Source: Puccinellia tenuiflora (taxonomy: Eukaryota > Streptophyta > Magnoliopsida > Poales > Poaceae). Taken from it: a stretch of DNA of 64,000 nucleotides. The position numbers were made by a program, and so were the translations under genes. Under the pieces are notes generated by a model that saw nothing but the letters and a program-made list of their open reading frames with translations, did no database searches and was not told where the DNA came from. Shown in pieces: positions 32,838 through 43,195 of this stretch (position 1 is its first letter; every line of letters begins with the position of its first letter). The stretch spans positions 4,409,965 through 4,473,964 of the forward strand of contig QRDG01000473.1 in the NCBI GenBank assembly GCA_012064385.1, read 5' to 3'.

Positions 32838-33853
32838 GAAAGCGTGCTCGTCTCCTTCCTCGGGGCAAACGCTGACATGTTCGCATGGACACCGTCAGAC
32901 ATACCCAGAGTACCGAGGGAGGTGATCGAGCACCACTTAGAAGCGTGCCCAAGTGCTCGCCCCGTGAAGCAAAAGATACGTCGTCAAGCACCAGAGAAGC
33001 AAGATTACATCATCTAGGAGATCGAGAAGCCCAAGAAGGCCAAGTTCATCCGCGAGGTGTCCCACCCCGAGTGGGTTGCCAACCGTGTCGTGGTCCCAAA
33101 AGCCAACAGCGGAAATCGTCTTTGCGTCGACTTCACCAACCTCAACAAGGCCTGCCGCAAGGACCCGTACCCGCTCCCCCGCATCGACCAAATCCTCGAC
33201 TCCATCCCCGGATGCGACCTACTATGTTTTTTGGATGCTTTCTCAGGATATCACCAGATCAAAATGGCGAAGGAGGATGAAGAAAAAACAGCATTTATCA
33301 CCCCTTGTGGTGTGTACTGCTACGTATGCATGCCCTTCGGCTTGAAGAACGAAGGCGCCACCTTCCAAAGGCTCATGTGCAAGGCCCTCGGGGCCCAAAG
33401 ATGGGTCGCAAACTCGCTCGCAACACCGAGTCATACAGCGACGACATCGTCGTCAAGCTCCATGAGAATGACACACTCATCGCGGACCTCGAGGAGACCT
33501 TCGCCAACCTACGCAAGGTGAACATCAAGCTCAAACCCGATAAATGTTTTTTCGGGGTCCCTTCAAGCAAGCTCCTTGGATTTTTGGTATCACACCGCGG
33601 CATCGAAGCCAACCCCGACAAGATCAAGGCCATCGAGGAGATGCGGCCACCACAACGCCTCAAGGACATGCATCGCTTGGCGGGCTGCATGGCCGCTTTA
33701 GGCCGTTTCATCTCTAGGCTCGGCGAAAGAGACCAGCTGTTCTTTATGATCATGAAGAGGACACACACCTTCAAGTGGACCCCAGAAGCCGCCGCATCCT
33801 TTGAAGACCTCAAGCGCTACCTCGCCAGCCCACCAATCATGGTGGCCACATAG
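32838..33853 (+). pseudogene. Z reverse transcriptase
   Basis: RT N-terminus (DMFAWTPSDIPRVPREVIEHHL), then a TAG at about 33016-33018 (DYII-stop-EIEK). The second frame carries NRLCVDFTNLNKACRKD, LDAFSGYHQIKMAKED and CMPFGLKNEGATFQRLM; a frameshift near 33400 moves to the frame with SYSDDIVVKLHEND and GFLVSHRGIEANPDKI. The usual YVDD of this family (seen in Y1 and Y2) is YSDD here. The frame ends at TAG 33851-33853. At least two breaks plus the altered motif make activity unlikely. Confidence 0.85.
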
Positions 33854-34821
33854 TCTCATGAGTCGTTGCTACTGTACTTGGTGGCCACTCCACTCACAGC
33901 CAGTGTCGTTCTCGTAGCGGAGCGGGAGGAGACTGCCCCCACCGTAAAGGACAAACCGACGCCACCAAGCCCAGAGCCTCCTGTTGAGGATCCACCTGCT
34001 GAACCACCGCCAAGCCTCGAGCTCATCACGACATCAACAGAGCCTACTTCAACCTCCGCGGCCAAGCATCTCATACAACACCCTGTGTACTTCATCAGCA
34101 TGGTACTGCGCGACGCTCGCTCATGCTAAAGCCTACAGCAGAAGCTCCTCTACACGCAACTCATCGCCTCCAGGAAACTACGCCACTACTTCCAGTGCCA
34201 CCCCATCAAGGTGGTCACTTCGTACCCTCTTGAGGGAATCCTTCACAACTCCAACACTACGGGGCGCATCGCCGAGTGGGGAATCGAGCTACAAGCATTC
34301 GACCTAGAGTTCCTCACCACCAAGACGTTCAAAAGCAAGGCCCTCGCATACTTCATCGCGGAATGGACGGATCCCTCCATGGGGGAACGCATTGAGGAGA
34401 TATCCACTCTGCCAGGCAAGACGACCCAGGGTCCTGGTCCATGAACTTCGACGGCGCATGCGGAAAGGAAGGCGCAGGCACTGGCATCGTCCTGACTTCC
34501 CCTACTTGGGACAAGCTCTACTACGCCATACAGATCTGCTTCGAAACCAACGGCAAGATCTTCAACAACATCGCCGAATATGAAGGACTTGTCTGTGGAC
34601 TCAAGGACGCCATCGCTCTAGGAGTCAAGCACATCGTCATCAAGGGAGACTCGCAGCTCGTCGTCAACTTCTCCAACAAAACTTACAAGGCCAGGGATCA
34701 CCACATGGACGCGTACCTCGCAGAGGTCCACAAGCTCGAGAAGCGTTTCCTGAGCGTCGGCCTGGAGAATATCCCCCGCCTCGACAACAATTATGCCAAC
34801 GACATCGCCGCTGCACCCTAG
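33854..34821 (+). pseudogene. Z degenerate RNase H and archaeal-type RNase H
   Basis: 33866-34430 is the remnant of the original Ty3 RNase H: ASVVLVAEREE, a Pro/Glu-rich insert, HPVYFISMVLRDARSC then a stop, VTSYPLEGILHNSN, and IAEWTD. 34441-34821 is the second RNase H of Tat elements: MNFDGACGKEGAGTG (first Asp), NIAEYEGLVCGL (Glu), IKGDSQLVVNF (Asp). The last catalytic Asp region reads NNYANDIAAAP where Y1 has NQEADELARR. A frameshift after it ends the frame. Confidence 0.8.
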
Positions 34822-35308
34822 ATTTTTTGAATAACGTTTGCTATCTCCATCTGCGGCACTAGCAGCAACACGACGCGGGACGAGCCGCTCCCTCCACCAA
34901 CTCTCGAGGGCGCTCCCGACTGCGGTCTCCCTTCAGGATAACGCCTCCAGATGGTCGCGGTCCACGAGGGCACAAGTTGGATCACCGAGCTAAAGGAATA
35001 CATCTTGAAGGGAACTCTTCCTACCGATGTCGCCGAAGCTGAGCGCATAGCTCGCCAAGCCAAGGTCTACACCATCTATGATGGGGTGCTGTACTACAAG
35101 CGTCCTAACGGACTTGCTCTCCGGTGCATCACCAAAGAAGAAGGAGGCCAGCTGCTCAAGGACATCCACGCCGGGGAATGTGGCCACCACTCTTCATGAT
35201 GCACACTGGTGGGCAAAGCATACTGCCAAGGCTTCTTCTGGCCTATTGCGCTTCAAGACGCCACAGATCTCATGAATACATGTGAAGCCTGCCAGTTTCA
35301 CGCCAAGC
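34822..35308 (+). pseudogene. Z integrase N-terminal zinc finger, split by Y1
   Basis: Frame 34951-35199 contains WITELKEYILKGTLP, AKVYTIYDGVLYYKRPNG and GECGHHSS, the His pair of the HHCC finger. A TGA at 35197-35199 stops it. The same frame goes on to CEACQFHAK (35283-35308), the Cys pair, where Y1 is inserted. The rest of the integrase is at 48020-48813 and 56396-56468. The frame is lost at about 34820-34950, where the linker is decayed. Confidence 0.82.
35304..35308. repeat. Target-site duplication of Y1, left (CAAGC)
   Basis: Perfect match to 48020-48024. Confidence 0.92.
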
Positions 35309-36316
35309 TGTCGGCACAGTGGAAACCAGGGTACCACGGGCTGGCCTGCCAGGGCCCATAGCATTCTTCAGACGATTTCGCTAAGGACCAGGCGCTCCAA
35401 GCCTGGCGAGCCTCGCCAGGGTTTCTCCCTCGCGAGGGACCTCTCCTCCTCGTCGAGGGTTTCCCCTTGGCGAGGGACCACCTCTCCTCGAGAGGGCATC
35501 TCGGATGCTACCTACAAATTCTGCTAAGGACCAAGCCGAAAGGCTCGGCGAGGCCTCCTGCCTCGCGGGGTTCCTTCCTCACGAAGCCAGCTCTGCCTCC
35601 ACGGCAGGGCGCACATGGGCTCTGCACCCTCCGCAGAGTCACGGGCGCGCTAGCATGCGGTGACGACCGCGCCAGCGCGCGGTGACGGCAGCGCCGCAGT
35701 TGCCTTTCTTATGTATAAAGCAGTCAACAATGTTGCGCCAAGCAAAGGAGCTCCAAGAATTGCCACCGTGGGACACATCCCACCTCAGCGGCGCCAGCCC
35801 CCCGTCCTGGTTGGACGGTGGCTTTTCCAGCTTTGGTGACATTGCTCCCTGCCATGGACCGCGTCCATGGACTCCACCTTTATCGTGCACCCGTCCTCCT
35901 CCTTCGTCGCCATGTGGTAACCCTTCCCGCCAAGATATTTGGGGGAAAAGGCCCGAGACACCTATAAAAGGAGGGGGAGCATGTCCGGGCAAAGGGTCCG
36001 GAATCTGATTCTTCTTCGGTTGGAAGTTCTGAGTTCTAGGGTTAGCTATTGTTAGCCACCTTGAGCTCGCCAAGCTACCTTTGTACTGAAACCTCTCCAA
36101 GCAAGTGCAATACATCCGAAGCAGGACGTAGGAGTTTTACCTCTCCAAGAGGGCCCTGAACCTAGGTAATACCGTGCGTTCATCTCTGCAGTGCCGTCCC
36201 ACAGCGAGCTCGACGAGCATCGTCGCCGAGGCACGTTGAGGGTTGTTTGATTCCGTGTTCAGCCCCTTACTCGATCCTTGTGAGATACACCCAGTTCCTG
36301 GGACAGTTCTCTGACA
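35309..36316 (+). repeat. 5' LTR of Y1 (1008 bp)
   Basis: TGTCGGCACAGTGG to TCTCTGACA. TATA box TATAAAAG at 35963-35970. Compared with the 3' LTR it lacks 47 bp at about 35767, where GCCAC runs straight into CGTGGGAC; Y2 keeps that segment, so it is a deletion in this LTR. Confidence 0.9.
35963..35970 (+). promoter_or_regulatory. TATA box, Y1 5' LTR
   Basis: ACACCTATAAAAGGAGGGGG, identical at 47666-47673 in the 3' LTR and conserved in Y2. Confidence 0.65.
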
Positions 36317-36338
36317 TTTGGCGCGCCAGGTAGGGGGC
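36317..36338 (+). other. Primer binding site region of Y1
   Basis: TTTGGCGCGCCAGGTAGGGG directly follows the LTR end. It is shared with Y2 and, with small changes, W. Confidence 0.65.
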
Positions 36339-36367
36339 TGAGGCGCATCTGCATCCTTGACACCGCC

Positions 36368-38609
36368 ATGGCCGGCTCTCGCGCCGAACGTCTCGCTCGC
36401 CGGACGGCCAGCGCCGCCACCGCTCCCGCTGGCAACCTGCGCGGCCGCCCGCGCGGAAGTGCTGCTCCGGAGCGCCACGTCGACCCCGAGCCCCGCGTCG
36501 AGCACCCGGAGGACGACGACAACGACCACGCCGAGGACGACCTCGGCGAAGAGGAGACTTCCTCCCTGCACCCGTCGCGGGACCGTGCTGCCTCCTCGCT
36601 GGGCCGCCCTGCGCCCAGCCCGGCAACTGCGCTTCTCATGGCAGAGGAGCTTCTGCAGTACCACCCCACGCCGGAGGCCCAAAATGCCTGGCTCAACCGC
36701 CTCTCCGAGCTCGTCGGCGCCGCTCCTGCACCGTCTCGTTCGCTGGTCCTCTCTGCACGCGCAGGGGACGTGGCGCACGGCGCGCCGCATGCACCTCCTC
36801 ATCACCCCGCGTCGCACGCGTCATCGCCGCATGACTGCCAAATCGTGCAGCGAGCCCCGGAGGACGCACGCGTGAGCATCGAGTGCCACCAGGATCGCCA
36901 CAACCGCGCTGTCCATGACGTCGCCACCGCGGGGCGCCACCCTCGCGAACGGCCCGGTCACCTACAGCACGACGGCCGCGTTCACTCGCAGCCTCCGTCG
37001 CGTCGTCTGGCCGATCAAGTTCAGGCCAGATCTTCCTCCACGCTACGACGACAAGAACAACCCCCTGGAGTTCCTGCAGCTCTACACCTTGGCCATCCAG
37101 GCCGCAGGGGGCGACGACAAAGTCATGGCGAACTGGTTCCCCATGGCCCTCAAGGACTCCACGTCCTCGTGGCTCACGAACCTCCCTGCCGAGTCCATCA
37201 ACACCTGGGAGGACCTTTGCCGGTGCTTCGTCGCCAACTTCAAGGGCACGTACGAGCGCGGCCTCACGTACAACGACCTCCGCGCCGTACGCCAGAAGCC
37301 TGGCGAGACCCTCCGCAAGTATATCCAGCGCTTCAGCCAGGTGCGCAACAAGATCCCCAACGCCACCGACGCGCAGGCCATTTCGGCCTTCCAGGCTGGA
37401 GTCACGGATGTGCGGATGCTCGAGAAACTTGGCATCCACGACAACATCACCACCGTCGTCAAGCTCTTCGACTTGGCGGACAAGTGTCCAAGGCTGAGGA
37501 GGGCCGCTTGTTCGTCAAGAACGAGCTAGGGGACCCCGCCGTGGGATCCAAGAAGAAGAAGAAATCTACCGAGAAGCGCAAGACCACTGCGGTCCTCGCG
37601 GCTGAGCCTCACGCCAAGCAGCCTCGCGCTGCCACTCCAGCCGCGGACCCTGAGAAGAAAGATGATCGCCCCTTCTGCATCTACCACAACAGGCATTCCC
37701 ATGCCACTGAGGACTGCTACGACCTCAACAGGCTTCGCGAGGCTCGTGAGGCTAACGAGCGGCAGCGAGGTCGCGGCGGCCGCGGCGGCCGCGGGGGGCG
37801 ACGCTGGAACAACAACAACTACGACGACAACTACCAGCAGAACCCTCAAGCCAATGCCGCCGATCCCACGAATGACAACCTCCCTGCCGAGACTCCTGAG
37901 GGCTACCAGGTGCCTCGCGGGGCCGCTTGCATCCTCGGCGGGGCTCAGGCCCCCAGATCCAACCGGCACTTCAAGCAACTCGCCCGCGAGGTCGCGGCAG
38001 CGCTTCCCGGGGTTGAGGCCTCCAGGCCCCTCAAGTGGTCCCAGTACCCCATCACCTTTGACTCCAGCGACCACCCCAAGTCCACCTCAACTGTTGGCAC
38101 CATCCCGCTGGTCTGCACTCCCACCATCAACAACATTGCAGTCTCTAAGATGCTCATCGATGGGGGGTGCAGGCCTCAACGTCATCTCCGTCGAGACTTT
38201 CGAGAAGCTGCAGGTGCCCTACGAGCGGCTCATGCCCACCAGGCCCTTCTCGGGGGTGACAGAGGGTCTCACCACCCCTTTGGGGCAAGTGAGGCTCGCG
38301 GTCACTTTCGGCACGCAAGCCAACTACCGCACCGAGTTGATCGATTTCGACGTTGTGCACATCGAACTGCCCTACAACGCCATCCTCGGCTACCCCGCCC
38401 TCGCCAAGTTCATGGCGGTGACCCACCACGCCTACAACCTCATCAAGCTCCATGGCTCGGGTGGCACCATCGTCATCCGCGGCATGGTCTCAGACGCCCT
38501 GCACGCTGCGCAAGCGGCCTACAATGCTGCCGCGGTGGCGTCACCCGCTGACGAGGATGAGGAGCCCCTCCCGAGGCCCCCCGCGAAGAAGAAGCAGCTG
38601 TTCTCTTAG
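36368..38609 (+). pseudogene. Y1 gag-protease
   Basis: ATG 36368 (MAGSRAERLARRTAS). An 11-bp loss near 36940 (relative to Y2) shifts the frame; the capsid is in the frame 36915-37480 (FRPDLPPRYDDKNNPLEFLQ, GTYERGLTYNDLRAV). A short deletion near 37480 shifts back, giving the Lys-rich stretch and the knuckle CIYHNRHSHATEDC (37676-37717), then a Gly/Arg run. One extra G near 38165 shifts to the protease frame (GGAGLNVISVETFEKLQV, YNAILGYPALAKFMAVTHH). TAG at 38607-38609 replaces the CAG seen in Y2. No full gag-protease can be read. Confidence 0.88.
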
Positions 38610-38693
38610 GAGAAGGCCGCGACGAAGCAAGTGCCTCTTGAGGCAAACGGCTCGGGGGCTAGCGTCACCATCGGTGCCAACTTGCCTCCCAAA

Positions 38694-38696
38694 TAG
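38694..38696 (+). other. In-frame UAG between protease and RT (Y1)
   Basis: NLPPK-UAG-ESALVAFLR in the frame of both protease and RT. The same stop is at 21391-21393 in Y2 and 32835-32837 in Z. The interval from GT 38631 to TAG 38696 is 66 nt. Confidence 0.8.
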
Positions 38697-41600
38697 GAAA
38701 GCGCGCTCGTCGCCTTCCTTAGGGCAAACTTTGACATGTTCGCATGGACGTCGTCAGATATGTCCGGAGTACTGAGGGAGGTGATCGAGCACCACTTAGC
38801 CGTGTGTCCAAACACACGCCCCGTGAAGCAAAAGGCGCGGCGCCAGGCGCCAGAGAAGCAAGATTTCATCGTCCAAGAAGTAGAAAAGTTGAAGAAAGCC
38901 AGCATCATCAAGGAAGTTGTCCATCCCACTTGGCTCGCTAACGGTGTGGTCGTCCCCAAGCACACAACAGGAAGCCGGCTCTGCATCGACTTCACCGACC
39001 TCAACAAAGCCGCCCCTTCGGCCTGAAGAATGCCGGTGCCACTTTCCAGCGCCTCATGAGGATCGCCTTGGGGCTCAAATGGGAAGGAATGCAGAGGCCT
39101 ACGTCGACGACATCGTGGTCAAGACCCGCGAGAAGGACACGCTCATCAAGGACCTCGAGGAGACCTTCGCCAACCTGCGCAAGGTGAACATCAAGCTGAA
39201 CCCCACCAAGTGCGTCTTCGGAGTCCCTTCGGGCAAACTCCTCGGGTTCCTGGTGTCTCATCGTGGCATCGAAGCAAACCCCGACAAGATCAGAGCCATA
39301 GAAGAGATGCAGCCTCCTCGTCGCCTCAAGGACATGCAGCGCTTAGCGGGATGTATGGCCAGCCTTGGCCGTTTCATCTCCAAGTTCGGCGAGAGGGCGC
39401 TGCCATTTTTAAGATCATGAAGAGGTCCGGTCCTTTCAAGTGGACCCCTGAAGCAGCAAAGGCCTTCGAGGACCTAAAGAAATACCTGGCGAGCCCACCC
39501 ATCATGGTTAACCCACGCCCTCGCGAGCCTCTGAAGCTGTATCTTGCAGCCACTCCTCAGACGGCAAGCGCGGTCTTGGTGGCTGAAAGGGAAGAGCCGG
39601 TCCTTGCCAAGCAGAGCCCTGCCTTGCCAAGCCCAGAAATACTCGACAAGGAAGAAGCCTCGTCAAGCCTCCAGTCTCAAGCCGAGCCTCTACAAGAGGG
39701 GCCTCAAGAAAACCTCGACAAGGACTCCACCGAGCCTCGAGAGGAGCCAACCGCTGCCACGCCAACAACTACCCTCGTCGATCATCCCGTGTACTTCGTC
39801 AGCACAGTGCTGCGGGACGCTCGCGAGCGCTACCCCATGCAGCAAAAGCTCCTTTTCTCGCTCCTCAGCGCCTCCAGGAAGTTGCGCCACTACTTCCAGG
39901 GTCACCCCATTAAGGTGGTCACCTCATACCCCCTGGAGCAAGTCCTGCGCAACCCAAACGCAACAGATCGCGTCGCAAGCTGGGGCATCGAGCTACAACC
40001 TTTCGAGCTGGAGTTTGACACCACAAGGGTCATCAAGGGCAGGGCGCTGGCTGATTTCATGGCCGAATGGACAGACACGCGTGAAGAAGAGTCTCAAGAG
40101 GAGGAAGCTACAGCCTCAGGAGGGATGGAACCAGGCTACTGGACCATGCACTTCGACGGCGCCTTCGCGGCCCGGAGTGCAGGGGCTGGTGCTGTCCTCA
40201 CCTCACCGACAGGCGACAAGCTCTACTACGCCGTCCAGCTGTGCTTCAAGGACAACGACAAGGTCTCCAACAACATTGCTGAATACGAAGGCCTCCTCGC
40301 CGGGCTCAGAGCTGCCATTTCCCTCGGCATCAAGCGCATCCTCATCAAGGGCGACTCTCAGCTCCTCGTCAACTTCTCCAACAAAAGCTACATGCCTAAG
40401 GACACCTACATGGTGGCCTACCTTGAAGAGGTACACAAACTCGAGAAGCACTTCAGGGGCATGGAGCTCAAGCATATCCCACGAGGAGAGAACCAAGAAG
40501 CAGATGAACTCGCCAGGCGAGCAGCAAGAAGGGAAGCCCAGAAGCCTGGAGTGTTCGAGGAGAGACTCGCCAAGTCCTCCGTCAAGCAACTAGCGGTCAA
40601 CATGAGCATCAATGAGGAGCTCCCACCAGCCCCATCAAGTGGAGCACCAAATTGCGGGCTGCCCTCAGGCGATCGCTTGCTGATGACCCTGGTACGCCGA
40701 GACACTGGTTGGATCGACGAGATCAAGAACAACCTGCAAAATCGAGTCCTCCTCGAAGAAGATGCAGAAGCCGAAAGAGTTGCTCGCCAGGCCAAGTCCT
40801 ACTGCCTCCACGACGGAGACCTGTACTGTAAGTGCCCCAATGGGGTTGCGTTGCGGTGCGTCCCTGCCGAGGAAGGCCGCCAGCTCATCAACGACATCCA
40901 CAGCGGAGAGTGCGGCCACCATTCATCCTCACGCACCCTTGCGGGCAAGGTCTTCCGGAGTGGCTTCTACTGGCCTTCAGTGCTTCAAGATGCAGCCGCA
41001 ATCGTCCAATCCTGCGACGCCTGCCAATTCCACGCCAAGCAGATCCACCAGCCCACGCAAGGACTCCAAACCATCCGGCTCTCCTGGCCGTTCGCGGTCT
41101 GGGGGCTGGACCTCCTGGGACCCTTCCCGCGAGCGCTCGGGGGCTACCGCTACCTCTACGTCACCATCGACAAATTCACCAAGTGGCCTGAGGTGGAACC
41201 CGTCCGCACCATACCGGCGAAATCAGCGGTGAAATTCATCAGGAGCCTGGTTTGCTGCTTCGGCGTGCCCAACCGCATCATCACCGACAACGGCTCACAA
41301 TTCATCAGCGGCGCCTTCAAGTCCTACTGCGGCAGCCTCGGCGCCCAAATCTGCTACGCCTCGGTGGCGCACCCACGAAGCAACGGGCAGGCTGAGCGAG
41401 CCAACGCCGAGGTGCTCAAGGGCCTCAAGACGAGAAGCTTCAACCACCTCAAGGCCAGCGGCAAGCACTAGATCGATGAGCTCCCCTCGGTGCTCTGGTC
41501 CATCCCCACCACGCCAACAAAGCCAACCGGCGAGACGCCGTTCTCCCTCGTCTATGGCGCTGAAGCCGTTCTCCCCAGCGAGATTACCCACGGCTCTCCA

Positions 41601-41945
41601 CGAGTCTTGGCCTTCAAGGAGGCTGAGCTGGACGAACTCCGCAACAACGACCTCCCGCTGCTCGAGGGGCTCCGTCGCAATGTGGCCCTGAGAGCGGCAA
41701 GGTACCAGCAAGACCTCCGTCGCTACCACGGCCGCCACATCCGCCCGCGCACTCTCGAAGCAGGAGACCTGGTCCTGAGGAGAATCCTCTCCAGGGAAGG
41801 CCTCCACAAGCTCTCGCCAATGTGGGAAGGACCCTACAGAGTCATGCACATCGCCAGGCCTGGCTCCGCGCGGCTCGAGACGGAGGACGACATCCCTGTC
41901 GCCAACCCCTGGAACATCCAGCACCTGCGCAAGTTCTACCCCTGA
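38697..41945 (+). pseudogene. Y1 pol: RT, two RNase H domains, integrase
   Basis: RT begins ESALVAFLRANFDMFAW. About 180 bp are missing at 39013 (LNKA runs into APFGLKNAG), removing the YHQIK block. YVDD is intact (EAYVDDIVVKTREKD). A frameshift near 39405 leads into a 753-codon frame (39210-41471): degenerate RNase H, archaeal-type RNase H (MHFDGAFAARSAGAG, NIAEYEGLLAGL, IKGDSQLLVNF, NQEADELARRAAR), HHCC finger (GECGHHSSS, CDACQFHAK) and DDE core (GLDLLGPFPRA, IITDNGSQF, SNGQAERANAEV). TAG at 41469-41471 replaces Trp; the frame continues to a C-terminal tail ending NIQHLRKFYP at 41945. Integrase is one codon from intact. Confidence 0.9.
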
Positions 41946-43195
41946 TCGTCCTCGACGAGGAATTTTTTGCATCAAGGGAGAGCCTTACGCCATCATCCTC
42001 CACGAGGAAAAACTTCGGGCTCCCCTCTCTACTATACGTTGCCGCGGGCCATTCGAGAAGACTACCAAGCCACCACGCCTCGGTAAGGTGACTTCTTCAA
42101 GCACCATGCCTTGGCGAGGTGGATCCCCATGCCCAGCCATGGTGGACCGCAGGCTCTCAAAGCCACCCCCGCATAGGGGCCCCCTCTCTGAGCTCTCTCT
42201 ACATGCGTCTCCTCGGGCCGCGAGAGTCTCAGCCACTCCATGTGGAACCCCATGCCCAGACATGGCGGATTTTGTATTTCTGGCCACGCCAGTGTAATGA
42301 ACCTCTGTTTCAGGTCCTGTGAACCTTTGCACTTCGCGCCAGCATATGTTGTTGCTTTGGTAAGCACTTATGTTATTGCTTTTCATCCTTGCTCGTATGA
42401 TCCCTCCTGTGTATCTCGCGAGCGGGGGCTGAGCATGGTGCCTGTGCCTCGGGAGCATCCCAGCAGCGCCTCAAACCCAAGGAATCCGAGCTCTGAACTC
42501 ACGGGTCAGATCTCATGCATGTCAACTCCCAAGGAGCTCTGATCTCATGGACCGGCTCCCGTGCACGTCAACTCACCAAGGACCTTGGTGCCTGTTCTCC
42601 TCGTGAGACACACATGAAGGAACCTACGAGCACGCATGAGTTATCTAGCTATGTATTGCTTGTGGGTATGCCTACTTGTCCAAACGCATGAAAGCAGGTT
42701 CAAAACAAGCCTCAGGCAACCTCGAGAGGAAAACGCCTCACCAAGGAACCAACACCCTCTCCAAGGCAAAAACGCCTCATCAGGGAACCAACACCCTCTC
42801 CAAGGCGAAAAACGCCTCTCGAAGCTAAGTCCAAACACTTGGTTAAAATTTCCTTTCGCTGGTTTTTGTCCCTCGAGCCTCTTTTCTCTCTCCTATGCCT
42901 CATGGGCTTCTTGCGCGTTAAAGGGGAGCCCGAGCATCGCGCCTCGGGAGCTCTTACCTCTCGAGGCCTCATGCACCCCCCGGCCTTGTGGAGACCTGAC
43001 TCTCACATACCGAAGCGGCGGTGGTGTAGCGCTAAGAGAGGGTCCTAAGACGTAGAGCGAAAAAGACATGAAAGGAAAGATAAAAGCCTCTCGATGGAAA
43101 TTCACCAAGCACATTCAAACAAGTCTTTACAAAAGTTTTACAAGCAAAATGCTAAGGTAATGTGTGCCTCATGCACATCCAGCCACAGGAAAAGC
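41946..43195 (+). other. Non-coding region of Y1 between pol and the antisense gene
   Basis: 1.25 kb without credible ORFs. It holds a minisatellite (42730-42820) and C-rich, CCTCGAG-type sequence. The part near 42420-42600 is the single-copy counterpart of the 120-bp tandem repeat in the Z tail (56898-57167). Confidence 0.6.
42730..42820 (+). repeat. Minisatellite, 39-40 bp unit, over two copies
   Basis: AAAACGCCTCA starts at 42730, 42769 and 42809, with AACCAACACCCTCTCCAAGG between. It is a local tandem repeat within the Y1 3' region. Confidence 0.75.

Noticed and set aside
42730..42820. Minisatellite as a CRISPR-like array
   Set aside because: Units are contiguous with no unique spacers, and the genome is a plant.
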